From Bolinopsis microptera (lineage: Eukaryota > Ctenophora > Tentaculata > Lobata > Bolinopsidae): a stretch of 64,000 bases of DNA. Positions within the stretch are counted from its first letter, which is position 1. Each line of letters begins with the position of its first letter. The stretch spans positions 17,850,945-17,914,944 of the forward strand of contig NC_087079.1 in the NCBI RefSeq assembly GCF_026151205.1, given 5' to 3'. Both the position numbers and the translations under genes were made by a program. This document shows, one piece after another, positions 53,498 through 64,000 of the stretch. The notes under the pieces were generated by a model, which saw only the letters and a list, made by a program, of their open reading frames with translations, was not told the DNA's origin and ran no database searches.

Positions 53498-54023
53498 AGG
53501 TAAGTAACAGGTAAGTAACAGGTAAGTAACAGGTAAGTAACAGGTAAGTAACAGGTAAGTAACAGGTAAGTAACAGGTAAGTAACAGGTAAGTAACAGGT
53601 AAGTAACAGGTAAGTAACAGGTAAGTAACAGGTAAGTAACAGGTAAGTAACAGGTAAGTAACAGGTAAGTAACAGGTAAGTAACAGGTAAGTAACAGGTA
53701 AGTAACAGGTAAGTAACAGGTAAGTAACAGGTAAGTAACAGGTAAGTAACAGGTAAGTAACAGGTAAGTAACAGGTAAGTAACAGGTAAGTAACAGGTAA
53801 GTAACAGGTAAGTAACAGGTAAGTAACAGGTAAGTAACAGGTAAGTAACAGGTAAGTAACAGGTAAGTAACAGGTAAGTAACAGGTAAGTAACAGGTAAG
53901 TAACAGGTAAGTAACAGGTAAGTAACAGGTAAGTAACAGGTAAGTAACAGGTAAGTAACAGGTAAGTAACAGATAAGTAACAGGTAAGTAACAGGTAAGT
54001 AACAGGTAAGTAACAGGTAAGTA
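53498..54023. repeat. 11-bp array CAGGTAAGTAA
   Basis: About 47 near-perfect units. It begins about 10 nt after the donor of CH2 exon a on the minus strand. On the plus strand each unit is a consensus 5' splice site (CAGGTAAGT). Confidence 0.97.
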
Positions 54024-54033
54024 AAGAGTGTAC

Positions 54034-54153
54034 CTGTAAGCGTGAAGGAGTCTGCAGAGAAGTATGCCATTATTCCAGCTAGTAGAGAAGTTGAACTGCT
54101 CGGTAGTTCCCAGAGTTTCTTGTAGCCAGCTTCTTAACTGCTGCTGTAATGTA
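54034..54153 (-). CDS. CH2 domain exon a
   Basis: First half of the second CH domain: LQQQLRSWLQETL...FNFSTSWNNGILLCRLLHAY, the classic NF(T/S)TSWRDGL.LC.L.H.(Y)RP pattern. It enters after ccaggaag at phase 2, so CH1b joins it directly, and leaves with AG at phase 2; the next exon's G completes Arg of AYRPD. An 11-bp array begins about 10 nt after the GTACAC donor. Confidence 0.88.
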
Positions 54154-55860
54154 CTTCCTGGGGAGGCAGTGAGCTGTTATCTTGTGAGATTATAATAACT
54201 TGTTACTACTGAGCCATTGTATGAGATAACAATCTCTTATCTAGTGAGATAGCAATCTCTTATCTAGCGAGATACAGCGAGCTCCTCTAGTAAATTGTGG
54301 CACTGGTGCAAAGAGGATATATTAAACAAGTTGTAAATCCCTCATATTATTATACTACTGTTGTATCCAGGTGGTCCTTTCTCAGAAGTCAATATTCAAT
54401 ATCCTATAACCTCGTTATGTTCAGCAGTATATTGAATAGACTGTAATGTAAACCATATGTTAACCAGCGTACTTGTAGGTAACTTGTGTGCAGTGTGTTG
54501 AACATCATTACTCTCAATATACAGATAGAGAGGAGAGTGTGCTATAGTAGTTTACAGACACTAGACACTGACGGGTGTCAGTGCGTGGTGAGTAGTATTA
54601 ATGATAGCCAACTAGTGGTATTATTATGGAGGTCTACCAAAACACTAATAAACCACTTAGAGTCATGATTAGCCCATACACTCTCACTTCAGTCGTGTTT
54701 ATATTATATTGGTGTTTACAGGTTGAAATAAACATCATGATTAATGATCGACTCAATAATAAGATGTAGCCTGAGTGTCTGTAAATGTGCGGACTATTGA
54801 CAGTTTAAACTAGTCGTGTAGTGGGTTAGTTCATTTAAAAAATTTTTTTTTCAATTTAATTTTGTCAGAATAATAATAATAATTTGTTCATTATTCATTA
54901 ATTATAATCATAACTCTTTATTAATTGTGATTTTAATAATGATCGGATAATTAATAGTATAGTTAGGATCAATATGGTGCTAAAAGGTATCATCTAAAAG
55001 GGGCAAATGAGAGGGAGAGAGCTTCTTTCTTTCTCAATAATTGAATCATTTATTCTGAACAAGTGCACAATATACTCATGATATCATATCATTATAATGG
55101 TACATTGAATCTCATAATCAGGGAGAATTACGATAGTGGGAATTGTTAACATGTAAAATCTGTGATACACCACAAACAGTGTTCAATTGTTCTTATATCC
55201 TTTATATTCATGCATACCTCTTCAATTAAACTCATTTTCCTTTCCCACCTACAGTATTATCTTATTATCACGGATACTTTAGTTAAATTTAGTACTCTCT
55301 TACTATAAATACTTTAATATATATCGTAAATAATTTAAGTAATGATTGTATTACAATATATATATATTGTATATATAACTGGTATATATACCAGTTATTG
55401 TATTATTGGTTCAGGTACCACAGCTCGTTAAAAGTAGATGCTTTAAAACAACCTATGGAAAATGTTTCCATTCAAAAAGGTAAAATTCTTAAAATTGCCG
55501 TTCATATCGATCCCTGGAAGCAAGTTATTTTAATATAAACTGTAATGGAAAAGGTTAGTTTAGTTAAGATTCAGTAACTCGGTAACACTTACCTAGAACT
55601 CTACAGGGAGAATCAGATGGTTGCAGGCGTTGGTGTTGGGTCTCCATTACTATACCAGGTATCTGAAATATTACTCCTTCATAAACAGCAAAAAACGTTT
55701 TGTAACTTATTAACTGTATTATATAAAAAACAAAACCAATATTTGGAGAGTGACGGGGTTGTATTGAACAGAGCTATGGAGGCGAGTTTTTGGTGGTTTG
55801 ACGAGGGAGGTTCAAAGAGAGGGAGCAGGTTCAAACTAAACACGATTGTTGAACAGGAGT
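54154..55860. other. Intron DNA, no exon seen
   Basis: AT-rich. Includes a perfect palindrome AACTGGTATATATACCAGTT at 55377-55396. Confidence 0.5.
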
Positions 55861-55867
55861 TCTGGAT

Positions 55868-56728
55868 GTAGGATACACAGAGTTGGATGCTAGGATACAC
55901 AGGTTCTGGATGCTAGGATACACAGAGTTCTGGATGCTAGGATACACAGAGATCGGATGCTAGGATACACAGAGTCTCTGGATGCTAGGATACACCAGAG
56001 TTCTGGATGCTAGGATACCAGGTTCTGGATGCTAGGATCAACAGAGTTCTGGGGATGCTTGGATACACAGAGTTCTGGATTGCTAGGATACACAGAGTTC
56101 TGGATGCTAGGATACACAGAGTTCTGGATGCTAGGATACACAGGCGTTCTGGATGCTAGGATACCACAGAGTCTGGATGCTAGGGGATACACAGAGTTCT
56201 GGTTGCTGGATACACAAGAGTTCTGGATGATTAGGATAACACAGAGTTCTGGATGCTAGGATACACAGAGTCTCTGGATGCTAGGATACTCAGAGTTCTG
56301 GATTGCTAGATACACAGAGTTCTGGTTGCTTGGATACACAGGTTCCTGGATTGCCTAGGATTACACAGAGTTCTGGATGTAGGATACACAGAGTTTGGAT
56401 CTAGGATTTCACAGAGTTCTGGGATGCTAGGATACACAGAGTTCATGGATGCTAGGAACACAGGAGTTCTGGGTGCTTAGGATAGACAGAGTTCTGGATG
56501 CTAGGATACACAGAGTTTGGATGCTAGGATTCACAGTGTTCTGGATGCTAGGTTACACAGAGTCTGGATGCAGGCTACACAGAGTTCTGGATGCTAGGAC
56601 TACACAGATTTCTGGATGCTAGGATACACAGGTTCTGGATGCTAGGATAACACAGAGTTCTGGATGCTAGGGATCACAGAGGTTCTGGATGCTAGGATCA
56701 CAGAGTTCTGGATGTAGGATACACAGTC
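55868..56728. repeat. 24-bp array with many indels
   Basis: About 36 units of TCTGGATGCTAGGATACACA plus GAGT. Unlike most arrays here, many units carry single-base insertions or deletions. Confidence 0.93.
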
Positions 56729-56829
56729 CATGAAGTTCAGTTACCCACGTGATTATAGATTACAGTGGTCAGTAACCGTGTAGTCCAGGTAGCTTCGTAA
56801 CCCAATTACAGGAGAGTGTATATTGGGTG

Positions 56830-57110
56830 CAGGGAGCAATACATTAACGGTTACAGTGGTTATAATGTACAATGTACAATGCACTGCCTGTAGTTACAGT
56901 GGTAATATTGTACAATGTACTGCCTGTAGTTACAGTGGTTATTAATTTACCATTGTACAATGTTACTGCTGTAGTTAAGAGGTTATAATGTGCATTGTAC
57001 AATGTACTGCCTGTAGTTACAGTGGTTATAAATTATAATGTGCATTGTACAATGTAAGCCTTGTAAGTTACCGTTGGTTAAATGTACATTGTACCACATG
57101 TACTTCTTGT
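56830..57110. repeat. Imperfect 40-bp array
   Basis: About five copies of TGTAGTTACAGTGGTTATAA followed by TGTACAATGTACTGCC-like sequence, with indels. Confidence 0.8.
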
Positions 57111-57567
57111 AGTCAAGGAACCACATGGATCGCTTATGTCTTTAAAGGAGAATAACATGGTAATATTCGTTGGTATAAATACATAGCATAGGTCATAGCA
57201 CCTTTTAATGTAAGAGGCTCGCGAACTAAGGTGCTTTTTATAATATAGTAGTAGTAGTACGCTTACAAAGACTTTAGAGTAGGTAATGAATAATGATGTT
57301 GTCAATGAAGGCAAACCCACTTCACACTTCACTACCATTAACCCACTTCACACTTCACTACCCATCACACTGCAATGGTTTAAGGTAGGACACAAGTGCA
57401 TTATATACTCATTGAAGTGGCATATTAGTATTACCAAAAACAACTGAAACAGGGCAAGAAGGGCTGCTCAACTGCTGCCTGCTAACAAGCTCCCAGCTAA
57501 GCTATGTAACACAGGCAGTCATAGCTAGAACTTCAACTATGAAACTAGAAAGTGAAAGTGAAAGTAC

Positions 57568-57665
57568 CTGGAACTTGAGATTGATGATCCGAGCATGCCT
57601 AAAGTGAGATTAGGACCCAGACGTTCATATTCAGTAGCGTCTATGTTTAACTTTTTTAACCCTTG
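57568..57665 (-). CDS. CH1 domain exon b
   Basis: End of the first CH domain: QGLKKLNIDATEYERLGPN then LTLGML, matching the family's (V)KLVNI..DI.DGNPKLTLGLIW. It runs 32 codons plus 2 nt from cctcccag to CCAG|GTACTT. Phase does not join directly to CH1 exon a (phase 2 to phase 0), and about 20 residues of helix (family position HRLQNVQIALDYLK) are absent, so a small intervening exon is expected but was not found. The donor runs directly into TTTCAC repeats. Confidence 0.8.
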
Positions 57666-57905
57666 CTGGGAGGATGTAAGAGCCATACCAACATTCTACC
57701 AGACTTCAGTTTCTCATCTACTCATTCGTGATCTACCCTGAGAAGTAGTGTTTAGTTAGTAATCTACTAGGAGATCTATTTGTAGTGTAGTGTTTGAACA
57801 GTTGTTTAGACTTGAAGATAGTTGTAAAGGACTTTAAGGAACCATAATTACTGAGGAGTAGTGTTTTAATAAGGGCAATCTTGCGTGATCTTAAGTCAAC
57901 TGATA

Positions 57906-57976
57906 GCACGAACAAAATCCTATTATAGTGAAAGTGAAAGTGAAAGTGGAAGTGAAAGTGAAAGTGAAAGTGAAAC
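57906..57976. repeat. 6-bp GTGAAA array at CH1 exon a donor
   Basis: About ten units, 16 nt inside the intron. The same hexamer opens the next intron (57549-57567). Confidence 0.93.
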
Positions 57977-57992
57977 AAAAGCAAGTTCTCAC

Positions 57993-58142
57993 CAGTTTCT
58001 CGCTGGAGAGCTGCTTAGTAGCTGCAAACACAACACAACATCCTGCAGATCAGTGAACAGGTCTGTCACGTGGGCTCCACGTGGTTTTAGGTACATGTTC
58101 ACCCACTTATGGAAACGTCTCTTCTGCAACTTCTCCGAGATG
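57993..58142 (-). CDS. CH1 domain exon a (actin-binding, tandem CH protein)
   Basis: First half of the first calponin-homology domain. It shows the family pattern KLQKRRFHKWVNMYL...VTDLFTDLQD, matching VQKKTFTKWIN...DLFTDLRDG of spectrin/plakin/nesprin-type proteins, then LQLLSSSPARN. The exon runs from ttttcag to CTG|GTGAGA, enters at phase 2 and leaves at phase 2. The exon joining it upstream was not identified. The intron has a (CTTTCA)n array 16 nt after the donor. The tandem CH domain would bind F-actin in the cytoplasm. The gene class (spectraplakin, nesprin or beta-spectrin-like) is not settled. Confidence 0.82.
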
Positions 58143-60929
58143 CTGAAAACAGAGTGTGTCAAATCTTAGAGTGTCAGGAGGATAGGTCCTTATAAAAAGA
58201 CTGGGTAATTTATAGTACGACCCAAATTATTTATGCCCCAAATCTTAATTGCAGCAAATTTTGACCAGAGATAAAACTGAAACATTGGATTTTGGTCCCA
58301 ATATAAATAACAATTTGAATAACCTTTTAGTAGTAAAGCACCGTACCTAATCAATTTGTCTGTACACACACAATGTGGTCAGGAGTATGGTTTACTTACC
58401 ATTAAATAAGGAGAACGCTAGAGACAGATTACCTTATATGTAGTGTAACCATAGGTAACAATTACCCATATAGGTAAAATACTCACACTTCAAATAAACC
58501 CTGCGACCGCTACACTGCGAGGGGTGAGCTCGAGAGAAGCTCATTCTAACAAAACTGCCTGGTAGTTACGTTTACTCCACCCAACAACACACTATAAACA
58601 ATACAAATTCAATTTACATCGTGAACTTACGAACACGAACCAACGAGTTGAACAATAACAATGTTCAAAAGGTCAATAGATACAGTTAATCATGTTAAAC
58701 TATCTACAAGGTTCACGCAACATTCCGATAAAGATATATGATGGGGGACTGTAATCATGACATATTATATAATCACAAATGCTCCTAAATAAGTAAAACA
58801 GACATGTGTTACACAGTAATGCAGTGAAATACGTTGTGTCCAATAATTATTTTTTACGGGGGTTATTAGACGTAAAGTTAGATTATACGTGATCATTATT
58901 AGGTGACAATACTTACTCAATATAGATCACGTATAATCTTTATTTTTGTTATGTGTTTGTTTTTGTTCTCAGACTTGTCCAAATTCGTTGATGCTTTCAC
59001 ATCAGTTTGATTTCAGTTTTATTACGTTGTTTGTTGACAGTTTTGTGATCGCTTCTGGCGAAATCAAGTATTTTTTATTTATTTACCATGCCAAATCGTA
59101 CAATTTCTCTGATAATAGGCGATATCCCTTACCTCAAAATTACCTCCAAAATATCCCTCTTCAAATTGTAAACAGTAACTGAGCCTATTTAAATTACCCT
59201 TGTTGACGATAATCTTGTACTTGATGTAGTTGAGAAGTCTCTCCACATTCTTTCGAGGCATCTGTCACTCTGTTACAGCTAGCTACCAGCTAATTACCAC
59301 TCTGTTACAGCTAGCCAACAGCTAGTTACAGTTGTTAACTACTATGTAAACTAGTTGTATGACTGCATAGTTAACACTTAGTCTCCAGTGAGATACCGCT
59401 CACTAACTATCAGTCAAGTTCTTCAGTTGAGTTTTAACCAACTTTCCAACTAGTTCCAAGCCTCTCCTGGGACGCTCTCTGATGTCACAAAAATATATCT
59501 AGCCAGTAACGTAAGGAGTAAGGACAGTGTCATGGGGTTGATATCACAAGTGCTGAGGTGTATCCACAAGAAGAGCTGAGGTGTATCACATCTACCACTC
59601 TACATATTTAGTAGTAAAACTACTCATCTTCTCATCTTGGGGGTGAACTAGTCAATTGATAGTGAGATACTAAGATATTGCGCATATTACGTTAATTAAA
59701 TAAACAATCTGCAATATGATAAAAATTGTTTACTTATATTCACGTTCATATACGTCAGAAGGTTTCATTAAAACTAAAAATAAATATTAGAAATACAGAA
59801 AGCAAACAATGCAAATGTACGTCGTGAATATTAGATGTAATTTAATAAAGATAAACCACCCACCATATTAAACAAAATATAATAAGATAACCTTACTGTA
59901 GCACACTGTATAGCTACACTGCATAGCTTAGTAGCTACACTGCCTCCACTAGAGACATTAATACCAGTTAAGTGAAGCTACCTCTACCAATAAACAGTGA
60001 GTAACTCTCGTAGATCAGGAAAAGAGCGACAATTTAAAAAGTTCATTAAATATAATTATGTAGCTAAGAAAGCTGAGATATGCCTGCTGACCTATTGTCT
60101 AGACTTCCTCTTATTTTACGGACAAAAATAAACTTTACTTCTGACAAAACAGTGATGAATAATAAAACTTATTTAACTTTGCAGTTAAATGAAATCATTT
60201 ACCAGCAGATATTACAATCAATATCTTATGCTTTAATAGGCTTAATATTACAACTTTGAAAGTCAAATTATCATTAAAGTGGTTTTTATGGTAAAATATA
60301 TATATAGACTCTTACAAATGGGGCCTACTGAAAAACAAATTAAGTAACATAAGATATAGGAAAAAGACAGCAACATACTAATATCGACTGGGTGCAGTTG
60401 TTATGACTGTAGTGTACAGACAAATTCAGCAGAATTAGACTGCACGAAGTTGCAGAGCTTGCTCTGCTCATGGCAATGTTGCAGAGCTGTACTGTTACCA
60501 TGCAATGTTGCTAATTGGATCAGCATGTCACGTGACAAGCTCACGCCTCACTGAGCTAGACATATTGATTGGATTATTTACTGACAACGGCGACCCAGGT
60601 AATACAGAAGGGTGTCACATGTTTCAGGAATATAAATACGGAATTCATGATGGTTGTTGAAATGTGCGTCCTGACACATGATATTTATAAATTAGGTATA
60701 ATTTTTGTTGCATTATTATTATGATATAAATACTGTGCTAGCAGGTTGTTCTTTTAACGGAATAGTCTTACAATGTACCACCTCCAAGAGACTGGATAAG
60801 TGACACGACATTTTAATTAATTATTTTTCCGTCTCATTAAAAGCCGTCTTACTTTTCTAACCGTTTAAACTGCCAGGAAAATTTATTAAAGTTTTATCAT
60901 AGCCCACATTCCCCCCGGCACCTACCAAT
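58143..60929. other. No firm exon seen
   Basis: AT-rich. Contains one weak exon candidate (59262-59200). A first exon for the CH gene may lie here or further upstream. Confidence 0.45.
59200..59262 (-). CDS. Weak candidate exon (PRKNVERLLNYIKYKIIVNK)
   Basis: About 21 codons from agagtgacag to AAGG|GTAATT. The helical sequence faintly resembles the CH1 helix missing between CH1 exons a and b, but it lies upstream of both, so the order is wrong and the end phase does not fit CH1 exon a. Confidence 0.2.
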
Positions 60930-61080
60930 TCCCTCCCACCCACCACCCCCCCCCCCCCCCCCCCCCGGCCACCATCCCACCCCCGGCCACCATCCCTCCC
61001 CCCCCCGGCCACTAATCCCCCCCCGGCCACCATCCCTCCCCCCCCCGGCACAATCCCCTCCACGGCCACCTCCCTCCCAC
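60930..61080. repeat. C-rich array (CCGGCCACCATCC-type unit)
   Basis: Degenerate tandem units rich in C runs, including one run of about 20 C. The minus strand is strongly G-rich with quadruplex potential. It abuts a candidate donor at 61080. Confidence 0.85.
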
Positions 61081-61182
61081 CCATGATAAAGAAACAGTAC
61101 TCCCACTTTGAGTTGGAGTAGTTTGCTGGTGACTTGTCGAGTTAGCTTCCTCTGTACCCTCCACGCTCTCCTCCTGCCTATC
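61081..61182 (-). CDS. Candidate short exon, Ser/Thr/Gln-rich
   Basis: Thirty-four codons, phase 0/0, from acttgag to TGG|GTGGGA, encoding DRQEESVEGTEEANSTS followed by a Gln/Thr-rich run. The acceptor is weak. The GT is followed directly by the G-rich array 60935-61080. No homology is recognised. Confidence 0.35.
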
Positions 61183-61199
61183 CTCAAGTGTAGAGGAAT

Positions 61200-61305
61200 A
61201 TGTTGTAGGAGACAGGGTGTGTAGAGACAGGGTGTGTAGAGACAGGGTGTGTAGAGACAGGGTGTGTAGAGACAGGGTGTGTAGAGACAGGGTGTGTCTC
61301 ACTGT
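61200..61305. repeat. 15-bp tandem array
   Basis: About six copies of GACAGGGTGTGTAGA between the two candidate exons, beginning just after the donor at 61312. Confidence 0.9.
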
Positions 61306-61312
61306 GTCTCAC

Positions 61313-61357
61313 TGGCCTTTCATTCTTCTCCACCATCCTCCCTTCCTCATATCGGTA
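61313..61357 (-). CDS. Candidate short exon ([15 protein letters not shown])
   Basis: Fifteen codons, phase 0/0, between a good acceptor (ttttaatttcag) and CCA|GTGAGA. The other two frames contain stops. A 15-bp array starts within 20 nt of the donor. No family is recognised. It may belong to the gene whose CH exons follow, or to a neighbour. Confidence 0.4.
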
Positions 61358-61634
61358 CTGAAATTAAAACTGGTTATTATAACGTTGCTATTATAAAGGT
61401 TGTCCGCCTTAGCTTCTCTTAGGTTATTTTTAATTAAAACCGGCCGTTATTTCTCTATCGTCGTAAAAGATGATCTTCATATTGCCAATTTGTTTACTCA
61501 TATCAGACAAAGTTAAAACTATAACTTGAAGAAATAACTGTCCGTGTCTGAAGTTATTTTAATAATTTCACAGCAATTACTCCAGTCAGAAGATTAACGC
61601 TGCAAGATGGAAGGTTCTAAAAGGACTGGATGAG

Positions 61635-61995
61635 TAGAGTTAAAGATAACACTTTACTTAGTACTCTAAAGTATGTAAGTGTGTAGTAGAGTTTTAAAGA
61701 TAAAACTTAAATTAGTACTCTGGATGTATGTAAGTGTGTAGTAGAGTTAAAGATAACACTTTACTTAGTACTCTGGAGTATGTAAGTGTGTAGTAGAGTT
61801 AAAGATAACACTTTACTTAGTACTCTAGAGTATGTAAGTGTGTAGTAGAGTTAAAGATAACACTTTACTTAGTACTCTAGAGTATGTAAGTGTGGAGCAG
61901 AATTAAAGATAACACTTTACTTAGTACTCTAGAGTATGTAAGTGTGGAGCAGAGTTAAAGATAACACTTTACTTAGTACTACTAGAGTAGTAAGT
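61635..61995. repeat. 52-bp array
   Basis: Seven units of AGAGTTAAAGATAACACTTT plus ACTTAGTACTCTAGAGTATG and a TAAGTGTGTAGT tail. Confidence 0.93.
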
Positions 61996-62169
61996 GTGTG
62001 TGTTGGCAGAGACCTGAGAGAGAAGAACCTCTAATGTAGTTACATATCAGCACCACAATCTACATTCTACCAGTCAAAAACCAGGTAACACACTGTGTAG
62101 CCTCCTCCTAGACAGGTAATACAGTGTAACCTCCTCCGCAACATGTTACATACACTAACAGTTCTGCAC

Positions 62170-62285
62170 TATCTCTACATACACCTCCCTTAAAGTACTA
62201 TCACTACATACACCTCCCTTAAAGTACTATCACTACATACACCTCCCTTAAAGTACTATCTCTACATTATTCACACCTCCCTCTT
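62170..62285. repeat. 29-bp array
   Basis: Four units of ACTATCACTACATACACCTC plus CCTTAAAGT. Confidence 0.9.
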
Positions 62286-62289
62286 ACTT

Positions 62290-63200
62290 CACCTGTTACA
62301 ACATTGCAAACTAGAAATGGGGCACAATTGGAGGGCTTTTCCGAGGTTTCTAGAATCAACACCCTAACTTTGACGATTATAAAGTTATGATATATTATGG
62401 GCTATGCTTTATATATGTTCATGAAGCTTCTATTTTGAGAACTCGTTTTACCACTAAAACTTTACTCTAAACACTAAGAGTGATGTTAGATAAGGTAGCA
62501 GTGTAGGAAACAGTTAGTGGAGTAAGTGTACCATTAACCGTGTGGGAGCTATAAATACCAGGTCTCTAACTGTGTAACTAACTTAAACTAACTGATATAA
62601 TGACGGAATAATATTATTCTTTATCTAGCATTATGTAATTTCAATGGGACTACATACTACAAGTATTATTATTAAGTTAGGGGTATAAATAGGTAGAACC
62701 TAAAACATTTGCCTCTTACATGCTCGGTGAATTGAGTTATTTATTAGTTTTTACAATGATTATAAAGTTATTAGATTAACAACTTAATATAACTTTAAAC
62801 ACGATGGACTATGAAACATCAGATCTACAAGGTTAAAGGAAGTACATTGGAGAGGGAGTAGGATCTCTGTGGGTATTGTAGAGGGGTTTAGAGGAGGGAG
62901 ATAAGAAATTGAGAGGAAGTATTGTGAGTTATGAGAGATGTGAGTGTATTACTTGTATAGTGAGTGTTATAGAGAGTGTATTGTATAACTGTATAGTTGA
63001 ATGTTCATCCAGCTGGTATACATTGGTATTTGGTAGGGAGAAGTTAATATGCCCAATTAGAGCTATTAGCTGGACGCACATTACAGGTAATACTGTGCCG
63101 GTAATATACATTAGTAATCTGGAGCAATATATAAAGCAGGATCATTTATGAGAAACGAGGGGTACCCACTGGATCAGTCATCTTACCCAGAGACCTAACA
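62290..63200. other. No gene seen
   Basis: AT-rich DNA with short open frames only. Confidence 0.5.
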
Positions 63201-63204
63201 GAGT

Positions 63205-64000
63205 ACAGAGTAGAGACTCTATCCAGTATCCAATAAACTAGACTACACTGGGATGGTAGGGACCTTATCCAATAAACATAGACTTCACCAGGGAGTAGCG
63301 ACCTCTATCCAATAAACATTAGATACACAGGGAGTAGAGACCTCTATCCAATAAAACATTAGATACAAGGGAGTAGAGACTCTATCCAATAACATAGGAA
63401 CTACACAGGAGTAGAGGACCTCTATTCTATAAACATAGGACAACTCAGGGAGTAGAGACCTCTATCCATAAACATAGACTACACAGGACAGTGAGACCTC
63501 TTCAAAAACATAGACTACACAGGAAGTAGAGACCTTATCCAATTAACATAGACTACACAGGAAGTAGAGACCTATCCAATAAACATAGACTTACTCCAGG
63601 GAGTAGAGACCTCTAGCTATAACATAGACTACACAGGGAGTAGAGACCTCTATCCAATAAACATAGATACACGGGAGTAGAGACCTCTATCCAATAAACA
63701 TAGACCTACACAGGGAGTAGAGCCTCTATCCAATCAAAACATAGACTACCACAGGAAGTAGGACCTCTACCACTATAACATAGACTACACAGGAAGTAGA
63801 GACCTCTATCAAATAAAACATAGACTACACAGGGAGTAGAGAACTCTATCCAATAAACATAGACTACCACAGGGTAGAGACATTATCAATAAACATAGAC
63901 TAACAGGGAGTAGAAGAGACCTCTATCCAATAAAACATAGACTGCACAGGGAGTAGAGACCTATATCAAATAAACATAGGACTACCCACAGGGAGTAGAG
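63205..64000. repeat. About 38-bp noisy array running off the window
   Basis: About 20 units of GGGAGTAGAGACCTCTATCC plus AATAAACATAGACTACACA, with many single-base indels. Confidence 0.93.

Noticed and set aside
53453-54070. 205-codon frame of YLLLTC repeats
   Set aside because: Translation of the 11-bp array. The real coding sequence here is CH2 exon a in another frame.
57700-57930. Missing CH1 middle exon (helix LRSRKIALIKTLL)
   Set aside because: The sequence is suggestive, but no acceptor/donor pair joins CH1 exons a and b in phase.
58500-58546. First exon for the CH gene (MSFSRAHPSQCSGR)
   Set aside because: The donor would leave phase 0 or 1, but CH1 exon a needs phase 2.
59200-59262. 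The CH1 missing helix upstream (NVERLLNYIKYK)
   Set aside because: It lies before CH1 exon a, so exon order and phase are wrong. Kept only as a weak candidate exon.

Overview
The window is eukaryotic, most likely an intron-rich invertebrate animal. Evidence: short exons with GT/AG junctions, a metazoan-type tandem calponin-homology (CH) actin-binding domain split over several exons, an animal-type galactose-1-phosphate uridylyltransferase (GALT) gene, a degraded non-LTR retrotransposon piece, and no sign of operons. I cannot name the species. The bulk of the window is AT-rich intron/intergenic DNA, saturated with tandem repeats (more than 30 separate arrays, unit 4 to about 180 bp).

Layout, high to low coordinates on the minus strand. 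61357-61081: two candidate small exons. 58142-47558: five exons that splice in phase into a tandem CH domain, except for one missing CH1 middle exon. 46638-45878: three coiled-coil exons. 15186-9113: a giant, acidic, low-complexity exon (about 2025 codons once three single-base frame breaks are allowed for). 8954-8838, 8378-8322 and 1974-1798: more short exons, one helical. Almost all non-CH exons are phase 0/0, and all fit one CH/coiled-coil cytoskeletal gene crossing the window, but continuity across the 30 kb gap 45.9-15.2 kb is not proven. Inside that gap lie GALT (minus, 31175-26198, five exons all phase 0) and a plus-strand cluster (32.1-41.3 kb) of intronless LRAT/NC-like genes interleaved with two helical, hydrophobic-centre paralogues, one truncated pseudogene and an RNase H retroelement remnant. 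A plus-strand paralogous copy of the start of the giant exon sits at 22.8-24.7 kb.

Main discovery: tandem arrays sit on splice junctions. Many minus-strand 5' splice sites run into a minisatellite within 0-20 nt. In GALT the array unit itself contains the last 21 nt of the exon plus the 5' splice site, repeated about 32 times with a 39-bp (13-codon) period, so use of any of the first 15 extra donors would lengthen the protein in frame. A 23-bp array next to a 3' splice site repeats a branch-point-like motif plus AG. Two composite inverted-repeat elements (41.86-45.06 and 51.85-53.45 kb) share one purine-rich core in different terminal repeats. Several arrays and the frame breaks look like unpolished long-read consensus, so indels should be read with caution.
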